A stretch of DNA of 64,000 nucleotides from Fodinibius roseus (GTDB taxonomy: Bacteria > Bacteroidota > Rhodothermia > Balneolales > Balneolaceae). Below are positions 25,866-33,808 of the stretch, one piece after another. Made by a program: the position numbers and the translations under genes. A model generated the notes under the pieces. The model was not told where the DNA came from and ran no database searches. It saw only the letters and a list, made by a program, of their open reading frames with translations. The stretch's first letter is position 1, and each line of letters starts with the position of its first letter. The DNA lies in the NCBI RefSeq assembly GCF_900129315.1, contig NZ_FQUS01000002.1, positions 186,001 to 250,000 of the forward strand. Direction: 5' to 3'.

Positions 25866-27047
25866 ATGGAAAAAAAAGCTTCTGTATTTAGAAAACTCGT
25901 CTTATCGCTCACCTTTTGCCTGTCCCCGTTGCTGATTCTTGCCGCTCCCCCCGATCAGGGTATTCTGCTGTATACGGCCTATACGAGTCAGTCTGTAACG
26001 CCGGGCAAAACGGTGACCTACAATATTGAAGTCATCAATCAAACAGAAGGGATACAAAATGTAAATCTTTCGCTACGGGGTGTCCCCAACAGTTGGGCAC
26101 CCTCCCTGACGGCCGGAACCAACAGCATCCAAAAGATCGCGGTAAAACCAAAGGGGGTTGAATCGGAGAATGCCAAAGAGGTTGACCTCAAGCTGAATGT
26201 TCCACTAAAAATCAGTAAAGGATATTACACCTTCGAATTATTTGCCGAAACAGACAGCGGTATGGAATACCTGCTGCCCCTGAGCATTCAGGTTACCGAG
26301 CAGGGGGTGTTCCGGACCGAAATGCAGATCGATCAGGCCAATATGGAGGGATACGCAGATTCCGATTTTAATTATAATTTCACGCTGAATAATCAGACTG
26401 CCCGGGAGCAGAACTATGCCCTCTCTTCCGCAGCACCGCCGGGCTGGGATGTCCGCTTTCGGGTGGGAGGCAACTACGCCACCTCTGTTAGCATCGGCAC
26501 CAACGAGAGCGAGAATATATCGGTGCAGGTAACCCCACCTGAGCAGACAGAGGCCGATACGAGTGAGGTTGTCATCCGGGCCACTTCCGGCAGCACTTCG
26601 GCCCGGGATACGCTGGAAGCGGTTATAAAAGGGAAATATGATCTGAATTTGACAACTCCCTCCAGCCGGCTGAGCACGGAGGTGACGGCCGGGGGTGAGC
26701 AAACGATCGAACTGTTGCTGGAAAACAGCGGCACGGTCCCGCTGCGGGATATCTCGCTGGATGCATCGACTCCTGCTGAGTGGAAGGTCAATTTTGAGAA
26801 CGACGAGGTAACCCGGCTGGACCCGGGAGAGACCACCACGGTGGATGCGACCATAGCCGCCAGCAGCAAAGCCATAGCCGGTGATTACCGGCTGCAGATG
26901 GACGCCAGCACCCCGGAGGCTTCGTCGGAGGCCACCTTCCGGGTAACCGTCAGCAAATCCATTGCCTGGGGATCAGCGGGAATTTTTATCATCCTGCTGG
27001 TATCCGGCGGAATTGCTTACCTGTTTAAAAAGTACGGGAGGAGATAG
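25866..27047 (+). CDS. NEW3-domain exported protein with C-terminal membrane anchor (ABC-associated)
   Basis: A 393-residue protein with a signal peptide (ending near LLILAAPP), three tandem immunoglobulin-like NEW3 domains (starting about residues 30, 145 and 265; repeated patterns such as VTPGKTVTYNIEVIN and VTAGGEQTIELLLEN), and a single C-terminal helix (WGSAGIFIILLVSGGIAYLF) with a basic tail. It therefore sits in the inner membrane with its domains in the periplasm. NEW3 proteins encoded just ahead of an ATP-binding cassette protein and a NosY-like permease recur in many bacteria. Here the ABC gene begins two bases after its stop. It may gate or capture the exported substrate, which is unknown. 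Confidence 0.85.
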   Translation: MEKKASVFRKLVLSLTFCLSPLLILAAPPDQGILLYTAYTSQSVTPGKTVTYNIEVINQTEGIQNVNLSLRGVPNSWAPSLTAGTNSIQKIAVKPKGVESENAKEVDLKLNVPLKISKGYYTFELFAETDSGMEYLLPLSIQVTEQGVFRTEMQIDQANMEGYADSDFNYNFTLNNQTAREQNYALSSAAPPGWDVRFRVGGNYATSVSIGTNESENISVQVTPPEQTEADTSEVVIRATSGSTSARDTLEAVIKGKYDLNLTTPSSRLSTEVTAGGEQTIELLLENSGTVPLRDISLDASTPAEWKVNFENDEVTRLDPGETTTVDATIAASSKAIAGDYRLQMDASTPEASSEATFRVTVSKSIAWGSAGIFIILLVSGGIAYLFKKYGRR

Positions 27048-27049
27048 CC

Positions 27050-27997
27050 ATGAGCGATCCCATCATCAGGATTGAAAATCTGGTAAAGGATTACCGGGAT
27101 ACCAGGGCCGTGGATCACCTGGACCTGGAGATTGAAAAGGGAGAGATCTATGGGCTGCTTGGTCCCAACGGAGCTGGAAAAACGACCGTTATCCTGACGC
27201 TGCTGGGACTTACGGAACCGACAGCGGGCAGAGTTACGGTCAAAGGTTACAATGCGACCTCGGAACCGATCAGGGTAAAAACCGTCACCAGCTACCTGCC
27301 CGACGAGGTGGGATTTTCCGGAAGTAGTACGGGACTGGAAAGCCTGGTTTATACGGCGATGTTAAACCGGGTTCCACGGGAGGAAGCAATCGAATCCGCA
27401 AAAGAATTGCTGGATATTGTGGGCCTGGGAGCGGTCGGAGACCAGAAAACAAAGACGTATTCCAAGGGAATGATCCAGCGGCTGGGACTGGCTGATGTGC
27501 TTATTACGGAGCCGGAAATCATCGTGCTTGACGAGCCCACCATCGGCATCGATCCCAAGGGCATTAATGAGTTTTTGGACATGATCAGGAGCTGGAGCAA
27601 AGAACAGGGGATTACCGTGCTCTTGTGCTCCCACCTGTTGCACCAGGTCCAGAAGATATGTGACCGGGTAGGCATACTGGTAGAGGGACAGCTGCTGGCG
27701 GAGGGGGATATCCACGAGCTGGCCGATGAGCTGTTTGGCGACCGGGAGGCCTCCATTACGGCGGAAGTTGATCCCGTGACCGATAGCTTGATCAGAGAAT
27801 TGAAGCAAACGGAATCGATACGAACCGTTGAAAGGGATGGAGAGACCATCAGGATAAGGGGAAAGCGGGAGGCGGCCCCCCTGATTTCGCAAACGATTGT
27901 GCGCAACGGCGGGGATTTATACCGGCTTTCGTATAAAGAATATGGACTGGATGAAATCTATCAATATTATTTCGAAGGAGGTGGAGTAAAACAATGA
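27050..27997 (+). CDS. ABC transporter ATP-binding protein
   Basis: A 315-residue nucleotide-binding subunit. Walker A is GLLGPNGAGKTT (near residue 36-47), the signature TYSKGMIQRLGLADVL, and Walker B IIVLDEPTIGIDPKG, with the switch His in LLCSHLLHQVQ. The C-terminal ~90 residues form the extra domain common in drug/lipid/NosF-type exporters. It powers the permease encoded by the next gene, whose ATG overlaps this stop as ATGA. All catalytic motifs are intact. Confidence 0.95.
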   Translation: MSDPIIRIENLVKDYRDTRAVDHLDLEIEKGEIYGLLGPNGAGKTTVILTLLGLTEPTAGRVTVKGYNATSEPIRVKTVTSYLPDEVGFSGSSTGLESLVYTAMLNRVPREEAIESAKELLDIVGLGAVGDQKTKTYSKGMIQRLGLADVLITEPEIIVLDEPTIGIDPKGINEFLDMIRSWSKEQGITVLLCSHLLHQVQKICDRVGILVEGQLLAEGDIHELADELFGDREASITAEVDPVTDSLIRELKQTESIRTVERDGETIRIRGKREAAPLISQTIVRNGGDLYRLSYKEYGLDEIYQYYFEGGGVKQ

Positions 27998-28935
27998 CCG
28001 TGGATAGCGATACCGTGAGACCGTTCTGGGTGATGGTTCAAAAGGAAATTTCGGATCACGTCAGGAGCTGGCGGTTTGTAATCCTCGTCGCCCTGATTGT
28101 GTTGACGACCAGCGGATCCATATACACGATCTTATCGGTTATTCAGGATAACCCGGCCCAGCTCAGTGCGGACACTACGTTTCTCTATTTAAAGATATTT
28201 ACGGAATCGATCAATAACCTGCCCCCGTTTATAACGCTTATCGGCTTCCTGGGACCGCTGGTCGGGATCGCCCTGGGATTTGATGCCGTGAACGCGGAGC
28301 GGGACAAAGGGACCTTGAGCCGGGTTATCTCCCAACCTATTCCCAGGGATTATTTTATCAACAGCAAGTTCGTGGGGGCTCTGATCGTAATCTTCGCCCT
28401 CATTTTTGCCCTGGGTTTTCTGGTGCTGGGTCTGGGTATCCTGTATGTCGGTCTCCCGCCTGCCGCCGAAGAACTGCTGCGCATTATCGCATTCCTGGTT
28501 TTTACCTGCGTATACGTAGCTTTCTGGCTAAATCTTGGCATCACCTTTTCCATTGTGTTTCGCCAGTCATCAACCTCCGCACTCTGTACGCTGGCCATCT
28601 GGCTTTTTTTCAGCGTTTTTTATTCGATGCTGGTCAATTTTCTGGTCGGTGCCACCACCTATAGCAATTATGCGGCCCGGACTCTTACGGTGATGCTGTC
28701 CAGGATATCGCCGGAATTTTTGTTTAACGAACTGACGACCATCCTGCTTACCCCCTCCATCAGGAGCCTCGGGGGATTGAGTTTCGAACAGGTATCCGGT
28801 ACGATTCCTTCGACTTTGCCGCTGGGACAAAGTATGCTCCTGGTCTGGCCGAATATCACTGCTTTGGTGGCGGGTACATTAATCTGTTTCGGTATCTCCT
28901 ATATGTTGTTCATGAATCAGGAGATCAGGGCGTGA
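27994..28935 (+). CDS. ABC-2 type (NosY-like) permease
   Basis: A 313-residue inner-membrane protein with six hydrophobic helices. The first is at VILVALIVLTTSGSIYTIL, followed by a large loop, then TLIGFLGPLVGIALGFDAVN and the cytoplasmic ERDKGTLSRVISQPIPR coupling segment typical of ABC-2 exporters. It pairs with the ATP-binding protein just upstream (four-base overlap) and with the NEW3 protein. A strong GAAGGAGGTGG ribosome site lies 10-20 bases before the ATG, inside the end of the upstream gene. The exported substrate is not evident. The transcript probably ends in the 224 bases that follow. Confidence 0.92.
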   Translation: MTVDSDTVRPFWVMVQKEISDHVRSWRFVILVALIVLTTSGSIYTILSVIQDNPAQLSADTTFLYLKIFTESINNLPPFITLIGFLGPLVGIALGFDAVNAERDKGTLSRVISQPIPRDYFINSKFVGALIVIFALIFALGFLVLGLGILYVGLPPAAEELLRIIAFLVFTCVYVAFWLNLGITFSIVFRQSSTSALCTLAIWLFFSVFYSMLVNFLVGATTYSNYAARTLTVMLSRISPEFLFNELTTILLTPSIRSLGGLSFEQVSGTIPSTLPLGQSMLLVWPNITALVAGTLICFGISYMLFMNQEIRA

Positions 28936-29159
28936 AGGGCGTAGCGTTGGGGAGTGGCGGCTTGTCGTAAACACATAGGGTTGTACTCTTATCATCCAGT
29001 AGTAAGTTTTAATCCCCAGAAACCTGATTATAGCTTTTGCCTGTCTATCAGAGGCAGAAATTTTCGGCATTGCTTAATGAAAGGGCATAAACGATAAGTA
29101 CATAAAATTAGTTCTATTACCTGATCGCGGGATATTTAAATCAAATCAAATTATTGCTT

Positions 29160-30374
29160 ATGTCAAATTGTGTTGCCCTGCTTGGATGGAGTCTCCCTGC
29201 CATTGAAAGCGTAGAAAAACTGGACAAACCTTATGTCGTTGTCAGTTTTTCCGATTTTGAAAATTATGCCAACGAACATGACATTCCTTTTGTAAGCTGG
29301 GATTTTAATCACTGGGATGAAACACAAAACTCTCTGCAGCTTGCTGAAAAACTAAAAGCCTTTGATGTGGGCTATGCAGTGCCTCTTTTTGAGGAAACGG
29401 TAGAGTGGGCCGGAGCATTAAATTCGATTCTACGGGATGATCCCAGGCTAATGAACCGGTCTTACCTGTTCCGAAATAAAGCGATGATGAAGCGGAAGGC
29501 GCTTTTGGCCGGTTTGCGTGTCGGTTTATTTGATGAAGTTTACAATACCTCGCAAATCCATCAATTTATGGACCGTCTCAATGAAGCAAATCTTCAGCTG
29601 GAGGGGGAAGAGGATGCATGGATACATCTGAAGCCTTTTGCAGCAGCCGGGACCGTGGGTCATAAGCTGCTGCGCTCCCGTAGTGATATACAGGATAAAG
29701 TTGTTGATAAGGATTTTCCCTGTCTGGTGGAGAGTCATCTGCCCGGGAAGGAATTTTCCTGCGAAGCTTTTGTCCATGAAGGCGAGATTAAATTTCTGAA
29801 TATTACTGAATATGTTCGCCTCGGATACTCCAATTTTGTACCGGCGGGACCAGAATTGCAGGAAAAACGCCCGGCAATCAAAAAGGCGATGCAAAAGTTG
29901 GTAGATTCGTTTGGTATAGAATACGGAATGATTCATCCGGAATGGTTTCTCACGGAAAATGATGAGTTGAGCTTTGGGGAGGTAGCCTGTCGCATACCGG
30001 GGGGGCATATTCTGGAACTGGTAAGCAAATCGTATGGATTTGATGCCATTCAGGCTCTTATTCTAAGCAGCGATCCCGGTACAACTTCGGAGGAACTGGA
30101 CGAATTTTTCCCCAACGATACAACAACTGATGTCTATCACGGCAGTCTGATGGTGTATCCAAAACGAGGCCATATTACCAAGCTGGAAGTTCCGAAGGAG
30201 CTGGAAGAAGACTCGTACTTTGAAGAGCATACGCTTTATCCGCCAAGTCCGCATAAAGTGAGCGACCGCGAAGGATTCGGGAACCATTATGGCACTATCT
30301 TTTTTAAGGGTGAAGAACCTAAACGAATGCAGGAATTATTGCGTCATTACCGGGAGGTTGATTTTTACGTATAA
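29160..30374 (+). CDS. ATP-grasp carboxylate-amine ligase-like protein
   Basis: A 404-residue protein from the ATG at 29160; the upstream TTG at 29154 is less likely. An N-terminal Rossmann-like part (CVALLGWSLPAIESVEKLDK; PYVVVSFSDFEN) precedes an ATP-grasp domain. The phosphate-binding segment is WIHLKPFAAAGTVGHKLL (residues ~157-174), the adenine/ribose segment CLVESHLPGKEFSCEAF, and the metal-binding segment ELSFGEVACRIPGGHI. These place it among biotin-carboxylase-like ATP-grasp ligases, which activate a carboxylate as acyl phosphate and join it to an amine or thiol. The acceptor and substrate cannot be told. It leads a tight three-gene operon with an unknown 662-residue protein and an alanine racemase, which suggests a D-amino-acid-containing amide product. 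Confidence 0.83.
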   Translation: MSNCVALLGWSLPAIESVEKLDKPYVVVSFSDFENYANEHDIPFVSWDFNHWDETQNSLQLAEKLKAFDVGYAVPLFEETVEWAGALNSILRDDPRLMNRSYLFRNKAMMKRKALLAGLRVGLFDEVYNTSQIHQFMDRLNEANLQLEGEEDAWIHLKPFAAAGTVGHKLLRSRSDIQDKVVDKDFPCLVESHLPGKEFSCEAFVHEGEIKFLNITEYVRLGYSNFVPAGPELQEKRPAIKKAMQKLVDSFGIEYGMIHPEWFLTENDELSFGEVACRIPGGHILELVSKSYGFDAIQALILSSDPGTTSEELDEFFPNDTTTDVYHGSLMVYPKRGHITKLEVPKELEEDSYFEEHTLYPPSPHKVSDREGFGNHYGTIFFKGEEPKRMQELLRHYREVDFYV

Positions 30375-30411
30375 ACAATAGCAATATGAATTTAAGTTTG
30401 ATCCCTATTTA

Positions 30412-32400
30412 ATGGCGATATCTGTTGACGCTCCTAAAAAGATTATTGTTCAATTTGATAAGGCACTTGAAAATCTGAGAGAAGCGAAATCATTTGGTAT
30501 AGAACAGTATAAACCCCGGCTTATGAGTGCCGTTCATCGCTTGTTGGAGAGCCCGAAAGGTCTTCAGTTTCTTCATAGTCGTATTGAAGAGCTTCATGAT
30601 GTTCATATTTTTCAGGGATCCGCCTGGGAGGACCCCCATTCGCTGGTACCCACCCTGGTAGGGGGCACATTAAAGGCAGGAGGCGAAGCAGCAGACTTTG
30701 AGATATTGAGTGAGTTGCGTCTTCTTGCCATTGCCAATGGCCGTATCGAAGATGAAGATATCACTGCTGCTGAAGCAGGAGGCTTTCTGCAGAAAGTGTT
30801 GGCCAATAATTTGGAATTTCTTTTCCCGGAGAGTACGGAAGAAGCCCGCAAGACATCGGAAGAACAGTGGAGAAAGATCAGGCAGTTGTTTGAACTGCTG
30901 GTAGAGGAAATTCCACTGGAAGGAATAAAGGAAAATCTTCTGGAAGAAGTAGAAATGATCTGTGCCCAGCGCCCGATTGTAACCGATCGCGCACAGCGTA
31001 TTCTTCAGTTTGTCAAAGAAGAGCTAAACCTCAATTCAGAATTGACCACAGATCACAGTCTTCGTGAATACGTGGACTGCCTGTACAGCCCTACCTTTTA
31101 TTTGCATGATAACCCGGAGTTATCACCGGAAGCCTACGGTGAATATCTCGATCAGGCCGATGATGAACAGCTTAAGTCAGAATGCCTTCAAATGGGGCAG
31201 TCAATGAGTTCAACCGGTCTAACCAGTCCTTGGAGTAGTGTTTTACTTAACAAGATTGTAGAGCAACCGATACGAATCCACCAGGCTCTTGCTTTGAATC
31301 AATCCGGAAAGGCAGAGCTAATGAAACATAAAGCATTTGTTAAGGAGCTGATCACCCGTGTTATAAACCCGGCTACCCATCGTTGTATTTATGGGCTGGG
31401 TCGACTTTTGGAAAGGAACCTGTTGTCACACCAACCGGTGGAAACCGGATTAAAGCGACTTCTGGATTTGAAGATGGATCCTTCCGTCAGCGAAAAGATC
31501 CTTCAGTCAACCCTTGCCCTTAAGTCGGATAATCCGGCACCGGAAGCACTACTTACGGCCGATACCCTAAGTGTGCTGGGCCAGCCGCTTGGCGTCGGAC
31601 AGGGATGGAATCCTACCTGTCAGTCAGCCCGGGGGATTAGTTTATGGAGCAGTCATGCTCCAGGGAAGCTGCTAAATATGATTATTTCCGCTGCCACTGA
31701 GAATAATCTCTCCATGCGTTTCGAAGGAACCGAATTGAATTCTTCTGAATTGCTGGAGGGGCTGGCCAAGGAGCTGGATTACCATTTGGATATGGTTTCC
31801 ATTGTACTGGTACCCCACCTGGACCGCCTGTATAATGAAATGATGAGACGCTGTGCACTTCGTCCCGAGGATGGTCACAAGTGGGTGAATCCTGCAATGT
31901 ACGGGCACTGGATCCCGAATGGATTTCTGTCGGCCTATAATGTAACGACTGATGCTATTACCAACTACGAGGAGTTTATTCGAACGTTTTATGCTACCCA
32001 TCACCCATCCTATAACGGTGGCCACGACCTTGCCTATCCAAATCCGGTAGGAATCTTTATCACCTCATCAAGCGGTAAGCTTTTGGGGTTTCATGCAGTT
32101 TCTATTCTCCGCGTCGCCGAACATGCGGGAGAGGTGCGTGTTTATTTTCTAAATCCCAATAACGAAGGTCGGCAGACATGGGGACCAGGACTGGAACCTA
32201 CCGTGGTCGGGAAAGGTGAGCGGTATGGGGAATCCTCTCTTCCCTTTTATCAATTTGCCTCGCGGATATATGCGTTCCATTATCTTAAGGCTGATCTGGT
32301 TGATCCACAGATTGTTCCGGATAACGAAGTAAACCGAATTATTGACATGGCACGCAGCAGTTGGGGCCATTCCTATACGTGGTCTGGTCAACTGGGTTAA
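30412..32400 (+). CDS. Unknown 662-residue protein with a papain-like Gln/Cys/His/Asn pattern
   Basis: I do not recognise a family. There is no signal peptide or membrane helix, so it is probably cytoplasmic. Residues 1-385 are mostly helical, with acidic, repeat-like segments (RLLESPKGLQFLHSRIEEL; GYxLGRLLERNLLSH). Residues 386-662 look like a separate catalytic domain. Gln397 and Cys403 (GVGQGWNPTCQSARGIS) have the six-residue spacing of papain's oxyanion Gln and catalytic Cys. His561 (KLLGFHAVSIL) begins the strand expected for the catalytic His, and Asn581 (VYFLNPNNEG) follows at a suitable distance. A cysteine peptidase, transglutaminase or acyltransferase is therefore possible but unproven. 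The gene lies 37 bases after the ATP-grasp gene and 15 before the alanine racemase gene. The gene is full length with no frameshift. Confidence 0.7.
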   Translation: MAISVDAPKKIIVQFDKALENLREAKSFGIEQYKPRLMSAVHRLLESPKGLQFLHSRIEELHDVHIFQGSAWEDPHSLVPTLVGGTLKAGGEAADFEILSELRLLAIANGRIEDEDITAAEAGGFLQKVLANNLEFLFPESTEEARKTSEEQWRKIRQLFELLVEEIPLEGIKENLLEEVEMICAQRPIVTDRAQRILQFVKEELNLNSELTTDHSLREYVDCLYSPTFYLHDNPELSPEAYGEYLDQADDEQLKSECLQMGQSMSSTGLTSPWSSVLLNKIVEQPIRIHQALALNQSGKAELMKHKAFVKELITRVINPATHRCIYGLGRLLERNLLSHQPVETGLKRLLDLKMDPSVSEKILQSTLALKSDNPAPEALLTADTLSVLGQPLGVGQGWNPTCQSARGISLWSSHAPGKLLNMIISAATENNLSMRFEGTELNSSELLEGLAKELDYHLDMVSIVLVPHLDRLYNEMMRRCALRPEDGHKWVNPAMYGHWIPNGFLSAYNVTTDAITNYEEFIRTFYATHHPSYNGGHDLAYPNPVGIFITSSSGKLLGFHAVSILRVAEHAGEVRVYFLNPNNEGRQTWGPGLEPTVVGKGERYGESSLPFYQFASRIYAFHYLKADLVDPQIVPDNEVNRIIDMARSSWGHSYTWSGQLG

Positions 32401-32415
32401 ATAAATTTATCTGTT

Positions 32416-33573
32416 ATGCAACGTCATTCATCCCGAATTGAATTAAGTCAGTCAGCGCTGCAAAACAACCTTGATTTTATCCGTAGAAAAACCGGCGAGG
32501 ATGCGATTATATCTTCCGTGGTAAAGGCCAATGCCTATGGACACGGTATACCAGAGTTTGTCCCTATGGCCGAAAAGTGTGGCATTCGCCATTTTGCGGT
32601 AGCATCAAGCTATGAAGCGGAGGAAGTGTTGGAAGCCCGCACGACCGATGCAGATGTTATGATCATGGGGATATTGTATCCTGAGGATCTGTCTTGGGTT
32701 ATTGAGCAGCAGGTTGAGTTTTTCGTCTATGATTACAACCGGTTAAAACGTGTGATAGAAGTAGCTGAAAAAATAGATAAGAAAGCTCGTATTCATCTGG
32801 AGTTGGAGACCGGGGGCAATCGTACCGGTTTGGAAACGGGGCAGTTGGATGCGGTGATCAAACAGATTAAAAAGCATGCAGACCAACTTATACTGGAAGG
32901 AGTTTGCACCCATTACGCGGGAATAGAATCACTTTCCAATCAGCCTCGTATCCAGCAGCAGCGAAAGCAGTTTGGGGAAATGGTCGATTGTATCAAATCA
33001 TCGGGTATTAACCCAAAAATGCAGCATACGGCCTGTTCAGCGGCAGCTCTTGCTTTTCCGGAAACCGTTATGGATTTAGTTAGAATAGGTACGGCGCAGT
33101 ACGGACTGTGGCCCAGTCCTGACATCTACAACCTGCACCTGCTGGAGGAAAACAAGGTGTCTGATAACCCTCTTCAACAGGTATTAAGCTGGAAGACCGA
33201 TATTATGCATCTCAAGGAAGTAGCGAAGGGCGAGTTTATCGGGTATGGGACAGCCTACTGTGCATCTCGTGATATGCAGATAGCGGTGATCCCGGTGGGA
33301 TATGGAAATGGTTATACCCGCAGCCTCTCGAACCGGGGACATGTACTCATCCGCGGAAAGCAAGCTCCTATTGTGGGAGCTGTCAATATGAATGTTTTTA
33401 TGGTAGATGTGACGGATATCGAAAACGTGCAGATCCGGGATGAAGTCGTAATGGTTGGACACCAGGAAAAAAATGCCATTACTATTAAATCCTTCACTGA
33501 AGTTGCCGATGCTATAAATAATGAATTTATAAGCCGCTTGCCTGCAGCCATAAACCGGCAGGTAGTACCATAA
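32416..33573 (+). CDS. alr: Alanine racemase
   Basis: A 385-residue PLP enzyme of standard length. The N-terminal TIM barrel begins with the PLP-lysine motif VVKANAYGHG (Lys37). The C-terminal beta domain contains the catalytic-tyrosine region GYGTAYCAS (residues ~276-284), VIPVGYGNGYTRSLSNRG and GAVNMNVFMVDVTD. The last carries NMN in place of the more common SMD/CMD. It interconverts L- and D-alanine (possibly other small amino acids) for peptidoglycan and for other D-Ala uses. Here the gene is the last of a three-gene operon behind an ATP-grasp ligase and an unknown protein, not beside cell-wall genes. A dedicated role in that pathway, or a broad-specificity racemase, is therefore possible. 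Confidence 0.93.
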   Translation: MQRHSSRIELSQSALQNNLDFIRRKTGEDAIISSVVKANAYGHGIPEFVPMAEKCGIRHFAVASSYEAEEVLEARTTDADVMIMGILYPEDLSWVIEQQVEFFVYDYNRLKRVIEVAEKIDKKARIHLELETGGNRTGLETGQLDAVIKQIKKHADQLILEGVCTHYAGIESLSNQPRIQQQRKQFGEMVDCIKSSGINPKMQHTACSAAALAFPETVMDLVRIGTAQYGLWPSPDIYNLHLLEENKVSDNPLQQVLSWKTDIMHLKEVAKGEFIGYGTAYCASRDMQIAVIPVGYGNGYTRSLSNRGHVLIRGKQAPIVGAVNMNVFMVDVTDIENVQIRDEVVMVGHQEKNAITIKSFTEVADAINNEFISRLPAAINRQVVP

Positions 33574-33747
33574 TACGGGGAGTTCATGAAACTCCTTCAC
33601 ATGCAGACGAATCTCAACAATGAAAGCTCAGGCAGGTACAGCTTTAGATGATGAACCGGATATGGCTTCCCGGTAAGGAATATGGTGGCAATTGCAATGG
33701 GTATGTCCTGGTAGTTGAGCAAGAGATGGAAGGATGAATTAACTAAA

Positions 33748-33779
33748 AGAAGCCCTTCATTAGAAATAGAAGGGCTTCT
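33748..33779 (-). terminator. Terminator of clpB, usable from both sides
   Basis: AGAAGCCCTTC (33748-33758) pairs perfectly with GAAGGGCTTCT (33769-33779). On the minus strand the stem is followed by TTTAGTTAA, giving the terminator for clpB, whose stop lies 30 bases away. It can also stop the converging alr transcript. Confidence 0.85.
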
Positions 33780-33808
33780 ACTGCTATTCTCCTGTGTTTT
33801 TATCGTTA

